From NCBI RefSeq assembly GCF_000698145.1, contig NZ_BAXB01000005.1:1-64000 (forward strand): 64,000 bases of DNA. Reading direction: 5' to 3'. Below the pieces are notes generated by a model. It was not told the DNA's origin. It saw only the letters and a list, made by a program, of their open reading frames with translations, and did not search any database. Made by a program: the position numbers and the translations under genes. Shown here in pieces: positions 55,698 to 64,000 of the stretch; within the stretch, counting starts at the first letter, position 1, and each line of letters opens with the position of its first letter. This DNA is from Geomicrobium sp. JCM 19039. Lineage in GTDB: Bacteria; Bacillota; Bacilli; Bacillales; Marinococcaceae.

Positions 55698-57677
55698 TTA
55701 TGCAGTAGCAGTGTCTGCTTGATCTGGGGTTTGATTGTTTTTCTTTCTAAAGTATTGAATTAAACCGACAATCGCAATGATGCCAATACCCCCGAGTGAG
55801 ATCCAAATGTCGTTCGGATATACAGCCATAATTCCACCGGTCACAAGGGCGAACCGCTCTAGAATCTTTGTTCGATCAACAAAGAAATTCATGATCGCTG
55901 CACTGATGGCAACCATACCGATAATGGCTGTTATTAACGGCGGCAACAAAGTGGCGAATGTCCAATCTTGGAGCAATAATACCGGGTTCATGACAAAAAC
56001 ATACGGAATGATAAAGGCTGCAATCGCTAACTTAAAGGCTGTCACACCGGTTCGCATCGGATTCCCCCTGGCGATACCGGCCCCGGCATAGGCGGCTAAA
56101 CAAACCGGAGGCGTGATGTCTGCGACAATTCCGAAATAGAACACAAACATGTGTGCTGCAATCGGCTCTACATCAAACAAGAGAATCGCAGGAGCAGCAA
56201 CTGTCGCTGTAACGACGTAGTTCGCCGTCGTCGGCAGACCCATTCCGAGAATTATACAAGCAACCATCGTTAAGAAAAGGACGAGGAAGAAGTTGCCGCT
56301 AGCAAGAACAAGAATACCTCGAGCAAGAACGCCACCGAGCCCTGTGAAAACAACAATCCCTACGATAATCCCTGCAGTCGCACATGCGGCAATAACCGGC
56401 ACGGCAGTGCGAGCTGCTTTTTCCATAATATCAAGTGTTCCGAGCAGTGTCGGGCGTGTTTCTTTTCGTAACAAGCTAATGACAAACGCAGCAAGGATAC
56501 CCCAAAGTGCAGCATATGTAGGGGTGTAACCAATAAGCATCAAGCCGATAATGGTAACTAAAGGCAAAATCATATCCATTCGAGTGATAAAGGAACGGAA
56601 GGTAGGCAGTTCCGAAACCGGTAATCCAACGATCCCTTGTTTCTTCGCTTCAAAGTGAACGCCTAAGAATACGCCAAGAAAATAGAGAAGTGCTGGAATG
56701 AGTGCGTAAATAATGAGCTCGCTGTAAGGGATGCCAACGTACCCTGCCATAATAAAGGCAGCCGCCCCCATAATTGGTGGCATAATTTGTCCGCCTGTTG
56801 ATGCAGAGGCCTCGGCAGCACCGGCAAATTCCGGTTTAAAGCCCGCACGTTTCATCATTGGAATCGTAAAAGAACCTGACCCAACCGTGTTGGCGACAGA
56901 ACTACCCGTCACCATCCCTTGCATACCGCTCGCAACAACAGCCGCTTTTGCAGTCCCTCCTGTATATCTCCCTGTTAAACGAAAAGCGATGTCATTAAAG
57001 AACTGACCGATATTCGTTCTAACAAGTAAGACCCCAAACAAAAGGAACAAGTAGATAAATGTGGAAGATACTTGAATCGGTGTTCCAAAAATAGATTCGG
57101 TCGTAAAGAAGAGCCGTGTGGCCATTGACTCCCACGTGAACCCAGGGTGAGAGAACACTCCGAGCCAACTCGCAGATCCGTACACACCGTAAAGCATGGC
57201 AAGCACTGCAATGATGACGATCGGCATTCCTACGGCCCGGCGTGTCGCTTCGAGCAATAAGAGAATGGCTGCGAGTGCAACGATTTGGTCATGAGTGGAA
57301 AAGCCAAATAACACTGCTGACGTTAAGTAATCATAATTCCAAACAATATAAAAACAGCAGTATAAAGACGCTAGTGCAAGTATCGCGTCATAAAACGGAA
57401 CGCCAATCTTTTTGCTTGCTCTACGGTTAATCGGATAAAGAATATAAATGAGTGCGAGTCCACTACCGAGGTGAACCGCACCTTGCATTAATGAACCAAA
57501 CGTCCCCCTAAGCCCAGTGTATAAGTGAAATGAAGTGAGTGATATCCCGATGATGGCGGCAATCCATATCCACTTTCCGAGGTTTTGACGCACATTCGAT
57601 TCGCGGTCGTATTTTTGAATGAGCTCTTGTTTCTGTTTTTCATCAATAACATCACTTTGAACTTGATCTGTTGACAT
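55698..57677 (-). CDS. TRAP transporter fused permease, TAXI type (4TM/12TM)
   Basis: A 659-residue permease with some 17 hydrophobic segments: small-subunit-like part first (WIWIAAIIGISLTSFHLYTGL), then the large DctM-like part with AAVVASGMQGMVTGSSVANTVGSGSFTIPMMKRAGF, EASASTGGQIMPPIMGAAAFIM and GMGLPTTANYVVTATVAAPAI. This fused form works with TAXI-type binding proteins, as encoded just upstream. ATG 57677 has AAGGTGGTG before it; a longer upstream frame lacks such a site. It imports an organic acid or amino acid, probably with Na+. Confidence 0.9.
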   Translation of the reverse strand: MSTDQVQSDVIDEKQKQELIQKYDRESNVRQNLGKWIWIAAIIGISLTSFHLYTGLRGTFGSLMQGAVHLGSGLALIYILYPINRRASKKIGVPFYDAILALASLYCCFYIVWNYDYLTSAVLFGFSTHDQIVALAAILLLLEATRRAVGMPIVIIAVLAMLYGVYGSASWLGVFSHPGFTWESMATRLFFTTESIFGTPIQVSSTFIYLFLLFGVLLVRTNIGQFFNDIAFRLTGRYTGGTAKAAVVASGMQGMVTGSSVANTVGSGSFTIPMMKRAGFKPEFAGAAEASASTGGQIMPPIMGAAAFIMAGYVGIPYSELIIYALIPALLYFLGVFLGVHFEAKKQGIVGLPVSELPTFRSFITRMDMILPLVTIIGLMLIGYTPTYAALWGILAAFVISLLRKETRPTLLGTLDIMEKAARTAVPVIAACATAGIIVGIVVFTGLGGVLARGILVLASGNFFLVLFLTMVACIILGMGLPTTANYVVTATVAAPAILLFDVEPIAAHMFVFYFGIVADITPPVCLAAYAGAGIARGNPMRTGVTAFKLAIAAFIIPYVFVMNPVLLLQDWTFATLLPPLITAIIGMVAISAAIMNFFVDRTKILERFALVTGGIMAVYPNDIWISLGGIGIIAIVGLIQYFRKKNNQTPDQADTATA

Positions 57678-57725
57678 ATTATGGACACCACCTTCGTGTG
57701 CATCTGCATTAAGTATAAAGAGAGA

Positions 57726-57746
57726 CCGAGCAAAGACTTGCTCGGC
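57726..57746 (-). terminator. Intercistronic hairpin between TAXI SBP and permease genes
   Basis: CCGAGCAA pairs with TTGCTCGG across a 4-nt loop. On the minus strand a TCTCTCTTT stretch follows, so it is probably a partial terminator favouring the binding-protein message. Confidence 0.6.
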
Positions 57747-57760
57747 CCTCAATCATCTGA

Positions 57761-58835
57761 TTAGTTTAACAACCCTGCTTCTTCAAAGTATCTCTCAGCA
57801 CCTGGGTGCATCGGTAAACCTTCGCTACCTAACAACAGGTTATCTTCATCTTCCATATGCTCACCTTGCTGTGGGTGATTGAAGATGCGTTCTCGTAAAG
57901 TGCTCGAGTCACTTCGTAGCCAGTGTCTTCATCCAGTTCGACATCGAACCGATCAGAACGGCATAAGCTGCAATGGCATTAACGTCTTCATCTTGGAACT
58001 CATAGGTCCCAGCTGGAATGACAATTCGCTCATAAGCACTGTCTTCTTCAATAGTATCAAGTGCTTCATCACTAATTGAGAGAAGGTCGACATCAATTTG
58101 ACTGGCTAGTTCTTCAATATTTTCAGCTGGTAATCCCAACAGTCCGAATGTTGCATCAATATTGCCGTCTTGGAGCATATCTGCACCGTCGCCGAAGCCC
58201 TCTTCTAACGCTTCGTAGTCACCTTCTTCAAGTCCATAAGCTTCTAGAATAAGAAGGGATGCAGCTTGAGAAGCAGAGTTCGGTGGACCAATGTTAACGG
58301 TCATTCCTTCCAAGTCAGCGATCGTTTCAATGCCGCTATCTGCAGCTACAGCGATTTGGTTCGTCTCAGGATAAATATACCCCATATAGCCGAAATCTTC
58401 TTGTGGACCAGGCTGTTCGAAATCACCAACGCCGTCAATGGCATCAAGTGCTGGAATGTGTACAGTCATACCAAGATCTAATTCGCCTTGCTCAATTCGT
58501 GCAATGTTCTCTAGTGATGCACCCGTTGTTACAGAGTTCACTGTAATGCCTTCCGCATTGTCAGAGATGACGTTTGCCATTTCTGCACCAAGCGCATAAT
58601 ACGTTCCACCAGTTGAGCCGGTCCCGATTTGTAGAGCTGCTCCATCTCCAGTTGCTTCCTCTGTATCGTCAGTATCATCGGTGTCATCATCTGTTTCTGA
58701 ATCATCGGTTTCAGCGCCACCGTCAAGATCGCCTTCATCTACTGAATCCGGATCAATGTCACTGTCGCAAGCTGCTGAAAAGGCGAGTGCAGATACGAAA
58801 ACGCCTGAAACCAAAATACGCTTCGATTTCTTCAT
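57761..58835 (-). CDS. TAXI-family TRAP transporter solute-binding lipoprotein, two frameshifts
   Basis: About 358 residues. The signal peptide ends FSAAC (Cys23), followed by an Asp/Thr/Glu-rich linker of about 45 residues. The TAXI domain is marked by IGTGSTGGTYYALGAEMANV, VNSVTTGASLENIARIEQGELDLGM and MTVNIGPPNSASQAASLLILEAYG. Frames break near 57945-57955 and 57883-57890, one base seeming lost at each; the corrected end reads RALYENIFNHPQQGEH and LPMHPGAERYFEEAGLLN. Known TAXI proteins bind ligands such as glutamate. Its own promoter precedes. The acidic linker suits a saline exterior. Confidence 0.87.
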
Positions 58836-58880
58836 GTTAAGATCCCCCTATTTATGATTGTATGTTTGTATATCCTTATC

Positions 58881-58910
58881 TATTTAATCAAAAAATGTGA
58901 CTATTGTCAA
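58881..58910 (-). promoter_or_regulatory. Sigma-A promoter of the TAXI-TRAP operon
   Basis: On the minus strand TTGACA (58910-58905) and TAAATA (58886-58881) with 18-bp spacing, 45 bases before the start codon. Confidence 0.75.
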
Positions 58911-58953
58911 AGTTTTAGAAATATAATAAAACGGACTCAGACTTAGCAATTGT

Positions 58954-58982
58954 TTGTGAAGCTGGCTGGTTTTCCGTATAAT
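58954..58982 (+). promoter_or_regulatory. Promoter of the AI-2E-family permease gene
   Basis: TTGTGA at 58954-58959 and TATAAT at 58977-58982 with 17-bp spacing. The -10 box contains the ATG at 58981, which therefore cannot be the translation start. Confidence 0.72.
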
Positions 58983-59034
58983 GGTAGAACAAGTGAGCCA
59001 CGATACTTATATAGCAAATGGAGTGATGGCCGGG

Positions 59035-60124
59035 ATGCCGACAGGTAAGTATTTTCGCATTGGATATGCAGTTGCTCTAATTCTCTTGATTATTTATTTA
59101 AGTACCCTCGTTGATTTTATTTTTACACCGTTAGTCATTCTCGTCCAAACCATTTTTGCACCGATCGCGCTGTCAGGTGTGCTGTTCTATCTATCCGACC
59201 GGTCGTGAAGTTGCTGGCAAAAAGATGCCGAAGGTGCTCGCTATTACGATTATTTACTTAGCATTTCTTGGTCTGTTTACCCTCGCAGTCATTTTGGTGG
59301 GTCCAGAAATTCAACGGCAGTTCAACAGCTTGGTCGATATGCTGCCACGGTTTATTAATCAGGCCCAAAACTTTTACAATGATTTTATGCAAAGTGATTT
59401 GATGCAGAGATTTTACGAGAACAATTCGTTTAATTTGGAAGAGATCATTCAAAATGTAGGGAATTACTTGACGAATGAGCTCTCTGATATTGGTAGTAAT
59501 GTGGTAGGTTTTATAGGTGCCATCACCAACGCCGTCATTGTCATTGGTCTCGTTCCATTCATCTTGTTTTATATGTTAAAAGAAGGAGAGAAAGCACCAC
59601 AATTTTTGCTTCGTTTTCTTCCATCTAAACAGAGAACGGAAGGAAAGCGTGTGCTTTCTGATATGGACGGTGCGCTTGCGAATTTTATTCAAGGACAGAT
59701 CATCGTAAGCTTTTGTGTTGGGGTGCTCGTGTATATCGCCTATGTCATTATTGGGGTAGAGTACTCGCTCATCTTGGCCATTATTGCCATGCTTACGAAC
59801 TTAATTCCATTTATTGGCCCTTGGATTGGAACGGCACCAGGAGTTATCGTCGCCTTATTTGACGGTTGGTTCACGGCATTGCTTGTCGTAGGGGCAGTCG
59901 TTTTGATTCAACAGTTTGAAAGTTTATTTATATCCCCACAAGTGATGGGAAGAAAGCTTGCGTTACATCCAATTACCGTCATTTTCATTCTCTTAATTGC
60001 AGCCAATTTCGCGGGATTAATTGGAATGTTACTCGCGGTACCGACGTACGCTGTGCTTAAAGTAATTGTTAGCCATACGTATCGTTTAGTTCGCCTTCGT
60101 TACAAAGAAGTACATGATGACTAA
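59035..60124 (+). CDS. AI-2E/PerM-family membrane permease, two frameshifts
   Basis: About 364 residues with seven or eight helices: IGYAVALILLIIYLSTLVDFIFTPL at the start, VIGLVPFILFYMLKEG, the GVEYSLILAIIAMLTNLIPFIGPWIG signature and SPQVMGRKLALHPITVIFILL near the end. The family includes TqsA-like exporters and cation/proton antiporters of salt-tolerant bacilli; substrate unknown. Two bases seem lost, near 59196-59203 and 59217-59223; the corrected join reads FYLFRPVVKLLAKKMPKV. Start ATG 59035 has GGAG 11 bases before; ATG 59026 is an alternative. A promoter -10 covers the more distal ATG. Confidence 0.82.
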
Positions 60125-60142
60125 TATAAGGAGTTGAGTGAT

Positions 60143-60506
60143 TTGAGGACAGAAGAAGAAGGCATCCCTCAATGGGATGTTGAAGAAATGAAAAAAGTAT
60201 TAAAAGATGAAGAAACCGTTATTGTTGATATTCGTGAACCCGATGAGTACGAGGAAGCACATTCCAGGTGTGCCGCTTCTGCCAATGTCGGAAGTTCCTG
60301 AGCGTATTGAAGAAATGGACAAGGGAAAAACACACGTATTCATCTGTCGAAGTGGTCGACGTAGCCAAAATGTCGCGAAATTTGCGAGGGAAAATGGCTT
60401 TGAACGTGTCGTCAATTTCTCCGGTGGGATGCTCACCTGGGATGGCGAGTTAAAAACAGGGGAAGAAAAGAGAATTAAGGAAACAGAAGAGTTATATCGC
60501 ACATGA
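60143..60506 (+). CDS. Rhodanese-like sulfurtransferase domain protein, frameshifted
   Basis: About 120 residues of a single rhodanese domain: IPQWDVEEMKKVLKDEETVIVDIREPDEY, then after the break HIPGVPLLPMSEVPERI and the active loop HVFICRSGRRSQN with the catalytic Cys. The frame changes near 60250-60256 (GAGGAAGCAC), where one base is apparently extra; without it the text reads DEYEKHIPGV, as in the family. Such proteins (YqhL/YtwF type) carry persulfide sulfur. It follows the permease gene by 18 bases with AAGGAG before TTG 60143. Confidence 0.82.
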
Positions 60507-60517
60507 TTGTAAAGACG

Positions 60518-60560
60518 CATCACATTTCGCACAAGTGGAATGTGGTGTTTTTCTTTTTTC
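60518..60560 (+). terminator. Terminator after the rhodanese gene
   Basis: An 11-bp stem with wobbles (60518-60528 with 60537-60547) followed by TTTTTCTTTTTTC. Confidence 0.82.
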
Positions 60561-60655
60561 TCTACCAAGAAAAACTTCTAAATAATGGATGTTGAATGTT
60601 GGAAAATGTCGTATAATAAATAAGCGAAACAAAGCGATAGATAGGAAGGATATTG

Positions 60656-61360
60656 ATGGAGACGAACATTCTTGTCGTAGAAGACGACCAAGAGATTGCC
60701 TTTATTATACGCGACCATTTGCAAGCCAAAGGGCACTATGTGACGGTTGCTTCAACGGGTAAGGAAGGTTTACAAGATTTTGAACAAGGAAAATATCACT
60801 TGGCGATCATTGACTTGATGATCCCAGAGCTGAGCGGGTTTGACCTTTGTCAACGCATTCGTCTTAAAAGCGATATCCCACTCCTCATTCTTAGTGCGAA
60901 AGCAGAAGATGATGATAAAGTTCGTGGCTTACATTTAGGTGCCGACGATTACATAACGAAGCCTTTTTCCTTACACGAATTATCCGCACGCGTACAAGCG
61001 CAATTGCGTAGGCACCGGCAATGGCGCAAACAAAAATTTCCAGCGTATATTCGATTTGGAACGCGCTATCGACTGTACCCTGAGGAAAATGAGTTAACCA
61101 ACGATGGTGTAATTGTCTCTTTAACGCCGAAAGAGTTTGAGATCTTGTATCTGTTTTTGCAATTTCCAAACAAGATGTTTACGAAAAAAGAAATTTACAA
61201 GCTCGTCTGGCACGAAGAGTGTGAGGATGAACAAACGGTGACCGTTCATATGAAAGGTCTGCGGGATAAATTGAACGAAGATAAAAAAAATCCGAAATAT
61301 ATTGAGACGGTTTGGGGAAGTGGCTATCGCTTCGTTGGAGACGTCCACAATGAAAATTAG
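60656..61360 (+). CDS. OmpR/PhoB-family response regulator
   Basis: A 234-residue two-domain regulator: receiver with acidic pair VVEDDQE, phospho-Asp in HLAIIDLMIPELSG and Lys in DDYITKPFSLHEL, then a winged-helix trans_reg_C domain (VSLTPKEFEILYLFLQFPNKMFTKKEIYKLVW, QTVTVHMKGLRDKL, YIETVWGSGYRFVG). ATG 60656 has AGGAAGG upstream; TATAAT at 60612-60617 is a likely -10 with a weak -35. It overlaps the kinase gene by 11 bases. The downstream lipoprotein may be its regulated output. Confidence 0.93.
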   Translation: METNILVVEDDQEIAFIIRDHLQAKGHYVTVASTGKEGLQDFEQGKYHLAIIDLMIPELSGFDLCQRIRLKSDIPLLILSAKAEDDDKVRGLHLGADDYITKPFSLHELSARVQAQLRRHRQWRKQKFPAYIRFGTRYRLYPEENELTNDGVIVSLTPKEFEILYLFLQFPNKMFTKKEIYKLVWHEECEDEQTVTVHMKGLRDKLNEDKKNPKYIETVWGSGYRFVGDVHNEN

Positions 61361-62818
61361 GACATGGCTTTTCTTGTCCTTTTTCGTCGTCATGGTATTG
61401 CCTGCTGTTGTTATTTATGCGTTTTATAATATCATTACAGCTTGGAATGAACAGCAAAGCCTCAATGAATATTTGGAATTGGTTTCACAGTATCAGGATG
61501 TGCGCGACTTTTTGACTGATCCGGAATTGTACACGTTTGATTACCGTGCTCATGAGGGGATTGAAGAAGATGTTGAAGAGACCGCTGACATCACGCTGTA
61601 TCGTGAGGATGGCTATATTGTTCATCAAACGAACCCTGTGCAGGCGGGTACACAACGAGAAGCGATGCCATCGCTCTATGAAGGCTTATACAACGCTGAG
61701 ATGACGTATTCACACTTTCATACGAAAGAGCCGGTTTTTGTTAATGATGAGATTGTGGGTTTTTTTGAGGTGAGCATCCCAAGAACGGAACATCTTGCTT
61801 ACGTTCAATCTCGATCAACGCTCGTATTTGGGGCGAGTGTGATTGTCGTCTTATTCATGAGTGCACTCATTTGGTTCGTGTTGCATCGTAGAATTAACAA
61901 GCCGATTCAAGCGCTTAGGCTGATATGGATCGATTTGCCAAACATGTGGATAGCTCCGAAAGCATTTCATACAAGAAAAGAGATGAAATTGGAGAGCTCA
62001 TTCAGCATTTTGAAAAAATGAAGCAAGAGACGTATGAGGCGCGTAAACGCGTGCAACAAGAACAAAAAGAGAAAGAAACGATGACTGCTGCACTCTCTCA
62101 CGATTTAAGAACGCCACTCACATCGGTTTTAGCCTACACGGAGTCACTTCAAGAACGGGAATTAGAGTCTAAGACGAAAGCAGACTATTTGGCGACCATT
62201 CGAAAGAAGTCCCTTCATATGCAACAGCTGATTGAAGACTTGCATACGTTTAACTTGCTCAAAAGCGATACGGTAAAGGAACGCAAAGTTACGATAGACG
62301 ATGATGAGTTTTTTGAGATGCTCACCGACGGTTACGATGAACTTTGTGCAAGCAAACAAATCACACTAAACAAACAAGTGAATATGAGCGGATCATACGA
62401 CGTACATGTGAATCATATGATGCGCCTCGTCGACAATTTAGTTTCTAATGCGATTCGCCATACACCGATAGGAGGAGAGATCCATCTGCTTTTTCAAGAT
62501 GAAGATCAATTACCGGAGTGGCTTTTCGCTCAATTGGACTTGGATTTTCAACATTTTGGTGTGCTCATAGTTCAAAATCAAGGAGAAACCATCGACATAG
62601 TAGAAGCGAATCGGATTTTTGAGCCGTTCTATCAGAGCGAGTCGAGTCGGACGAAAGAACAAGGTCAACATTCAGGACTTGGGCTCAGTGTCGCAAGTAT
62701 GATTACGAAGCAACACGGTGGCGAGATCAAGTTCATTCCTGTTGATGGGTATGGGACGATGCTCGTTTCCACATTCGAAAAAAGGAGGATTCCCCATGAA
62801 AAAACAAGTCGTGTATAG
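61350..62818 (+). CDS. HAMP-containing sensor histidine kinase, frameshifted
   Basis: About 489 residues: helix 1 (LFLSFFVVMVLPAVVIYAFY), an extracytoplasmic domain of ~130 residues, helix 2 (TLVFGASVIVVLFMSALIWFVL), HAMP, phosphoacceptor His in ALSHDLRTPLTSVLAYTESL, and HATPase with NLVSNAIRHTPIGG and HSGLGLSVASMITKQHGG. The frame breaks near 61915-61921 in the HAMP region, where one base seems lost; correct reading continues ADMDRFAKHVDSS. It starts inside the regulator's last codons (ATG 61350) with GGAG upstream and overlaps the next lipoprotein gene by 23 bases. Signal unknown. Confidence 0.87.
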
Positions 62819-63785
62819 TGCGGCACTCCTACCATCATTTTTATTGGCCGGTTGTGCAGTCACACCCCCACAAGAAATTTTGTCCAACGTAACAGACAGT
62901 AGCAAAACACCGACTTCTTACTATTTAGAAACAGAAGTTACATTTACGATGGATGAGTTGGAGGAAACGATTCTTCTCAAAGAGTGGCGTAATGAAGAAG
63001 CATATCGAATGGATATACATGAAAGTCTAGGTGTGAGTAAAACGGTCGAAAGTGCCGACCAAAGCATTACGTATATGGAAGAAGAAGAGTTAGTTCTTAT
63101 TTCCGAAAACCAAGGATCTCCTCCGGCAGAGGTCAATTACTTGAATGATGTTTACGATTTAGAGGACATTGAACAGCTCGATTTTCGTGTCGCAGGAGAA
63201 GAAACGATTCTCGGTCGGGATACATACGAATTGCAAATGGAAGGAGAAGAATCGTTTAAATTATGGGTGGATCAGTCGACGTGGGTAATTCTACGTTGGG
63301 AACGTGGTGGCTTGCAAACAGAAGCGCTCGTCTATGAAGAAAATCCAGATTGGAATGAAGATCCGTTTGACCTGCAGTATCCAGATACGGCTGAGGTCAT
63401 CTATACCGATGTGACAGACCAGACGATATCAAAGGATGAAGTAGAAGCGATGTTTGAGCCATCTGTGCGCATTCATTCCGATAATGAAGATATTGATTTA
63501 CGAGAGATGTATCAATATTCTACTGAAGTGACACTAGAATATTTCCTTGATTTATCACCCTATATGATTTTAACGATTGCAGAAGAAAAGAATGAGTACC
63601 TTCACGAAAATGACCAAGTTGATTCATTTGAATCGTTTGTTCCAATTTCTGTTTGGGAAATTCCTGGAGGGTATGCACTATCTTGGGAGGAAGAAGGGCT
63701 ATATTACAGTTTGTATCCAGAAGATCCTGCAGTAGAAGTAGAGGAACTTCAACAGTTCGTCGAATCACTTAGTAATACAAAATAA
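62796..63785 (+). CDS. Lipoprotein with LolA/LppX-like fold
   Basis: A 329-residue lipoprotein; lipidated Cys20 (FLLAGC). The mature part is acidic and beta-rich (SYYLETEVTFTMDELEETILLKEWRNEEAYRMDIHES pattern, GRDTYELQMEGEESFKLWVDQSTWVILRWE), reminiscent of outer-membrane-lipoprotein-sorting (LolA/LppX) domains found in Gram-positive lipoproteins such as those linked to sigma or kinase systems. No close family name is claimed. AAAGGAGG precedes ATG 62796; the gene overlaps the kinase end, so it is part of that three-gene unit and may be its sensor accessory or target. Confidence 0.72.
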   Translation: MKKQVVYSAALLPSFLLAGCAVTPPQEILSNVTDSSKTPTSYYLETEVTFTMDELEETILLKEWRNEEAYRMDIHESLGVSKTVESADQSITYMEEEELVLISENQGSPPAEVNYLNDVYDLEDIEQLDFRVAGEETILGRDTYELQMEGEESFKLWVDQSTWVILRWERGGLQTEALVYEENPDWNEDPFDLQYPDTAEVIYTDVTDQTISKDEVEAMFEPSVRIHSDNEDIDLREMYQYSTEVTLEYFLDLSPYMILTIAEEKNEYLHENDQVDSFESFVPISVWEIPGGYALSWEEEGLYYSLYPEDPAVEVEELQQFVESLSNTK

Positions 63786-63789
63786 AGGG

Positions 63790-63822
63790 AACGAGCCGTC
63801 TTACGACGCGCTCGTTTTTTTA
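63790..63822 (+). terminator. Terminator after the lipoprotein gene
   Basis: AACGAGC-CGTC arm from 63790 pairs with GACG-C-GCTCGTT (one bulged base), tetraloop TTAC, followed by seven T residues. Confidence 0.85.
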
Positions 63823-63980
63823 ATGAGTCGGTGAAGGGGCCCATGAAACGATTGAACCAAGCTGTTTGTTCCTGCAAAAAAATAGTTAAAAGACATAGGA
63901 GCAATGAGGATGCAAAAGCAGAACAAGTCCATAGGATAAGGAGAACGAAGATATTGATTGATAGAGAGAAGGAGAATGGT

Positions 63981-64000
63981 ATGAAAAAAGTGTGCATGGT
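63981..64000 (+). CDS. Probable start of a gene cut by the window end
   Basis: ATG 63981 with AGAAGGAG 7 bases upstream begins MKKVCM. Only six codons are visible, so no product can be named. Confidence 0.35.

Noticed and set aside
58981..58983. ATG as start of the AI-2E-type permease
   Set aside because: It lies inside the TATAAT -10 box of a well-spaced promoter, so it would not be in the transcript.
63749..63997. Hydrophobic 82-codon minus-strand frame at the window end
   Set aside because: It covers the terminator and the likely ribosome site of the next plus-strand gene; no ribosome site of its own.

Overview
The window looks like chromosomal DNA of a Gram-positive, spore-forming member of the Bacillaceae with moderate GC. 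Pointers are a BclA-like collagen-repeat protein with a C1q-like end, a spoVAF germination gene, strong AGGAGG-type ribosome sites, sigma-A-like promoters, an M-box (ykoK) riboswitch before mgtE, a class IV PHA synthase cluster in Bacillus order (phaP-phaQ / phaR-phaB-phaC), and cre, MntR-like and Fur-like sites. Strongly acidic linkers in the secreted lipoproteins, a large CPA1 Na+/H+ antiporter and many solute transporters suggest a halophilic or alkaliphilic life. No rRNA, tRNA, insertion sequence, prophage or CRISPR array was seen.

Layout. 0-6 kb: end of a collagen-like surface protein, HD hydrolase, aminotransferase, a 1.07-kb gene-free stretch and a polar amino acid ABC operon. 6-15 kb: serine hydrolase and polysaccharide deacetylase, the manganese importer mntABCD with an MntR-like box, a Na+/H+ antiporter and a nicotinamidase-like enzyme. 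15-25 kb: paired SMR pumps behind a 22-bp palindrome, a ResA-like thioredoxin, a CPBP protease, a citrate-type two-component system followed by tctCBA with promoter and cre site, then azlCD and a divergent XRE-cupin regulator. 25-36 kb: benzil-reductase-like SDR, spoVAF, M-box plus mgtE, aminotransferase, YwaF-like protein, IDEAL-domain protein, dCTP deaminase, cyclic amidohydrolase and nitroreductase. 36-41 kb: PHA synthesis. 41-50 kb: hydrolase with a cre site, small stress-type membrane proteins, pterin dehydratase, an ABC exporter with a Fur-like box, an acyl-CoA carboxylase operon (accC-accB-pccB-like), a quinone reductase and a FAH-family enzyme. 50.6-51.8 kb: a repeat-rich gene-free patch. 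51.8-59 kb: a KamA-like radical SAM aminomutase, a class III aminotransferase, an RpiR regulator and a TAXI-TRAP transporter. 59-64 kb: AI-2E-type permease, rhodanese, a two-component system and a lipoprotein.

Two points shape the reading. First, nineteen genes carry small frameshifts, mostly apparent loss of one base in a short homopolymer, and they hit housekeeping-type genes. This looks like sequencing error rather than decay; I annotate each as one gene and say where the frame breaks. The break in phaC differs, because it fits loss of one copy of a 7-bp tandem repeat next to the active-site motif. Second, the most interesting unit is at 51.8-59 kb. The aminomutase lacks the two aspartates that bind the lysine side chain in true lysine 2,3-aminomutases and has Arg at one of those places, so it may act on an acidic amino acid such as glutamate. 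It sits with a HemL-like aminotransferase whose promoter is bracketed by two palindromes, an RpiR regulator and a TAXI-TRAP importer, which suggests a beta-amino-acid (possibly beta-glutamate) module.
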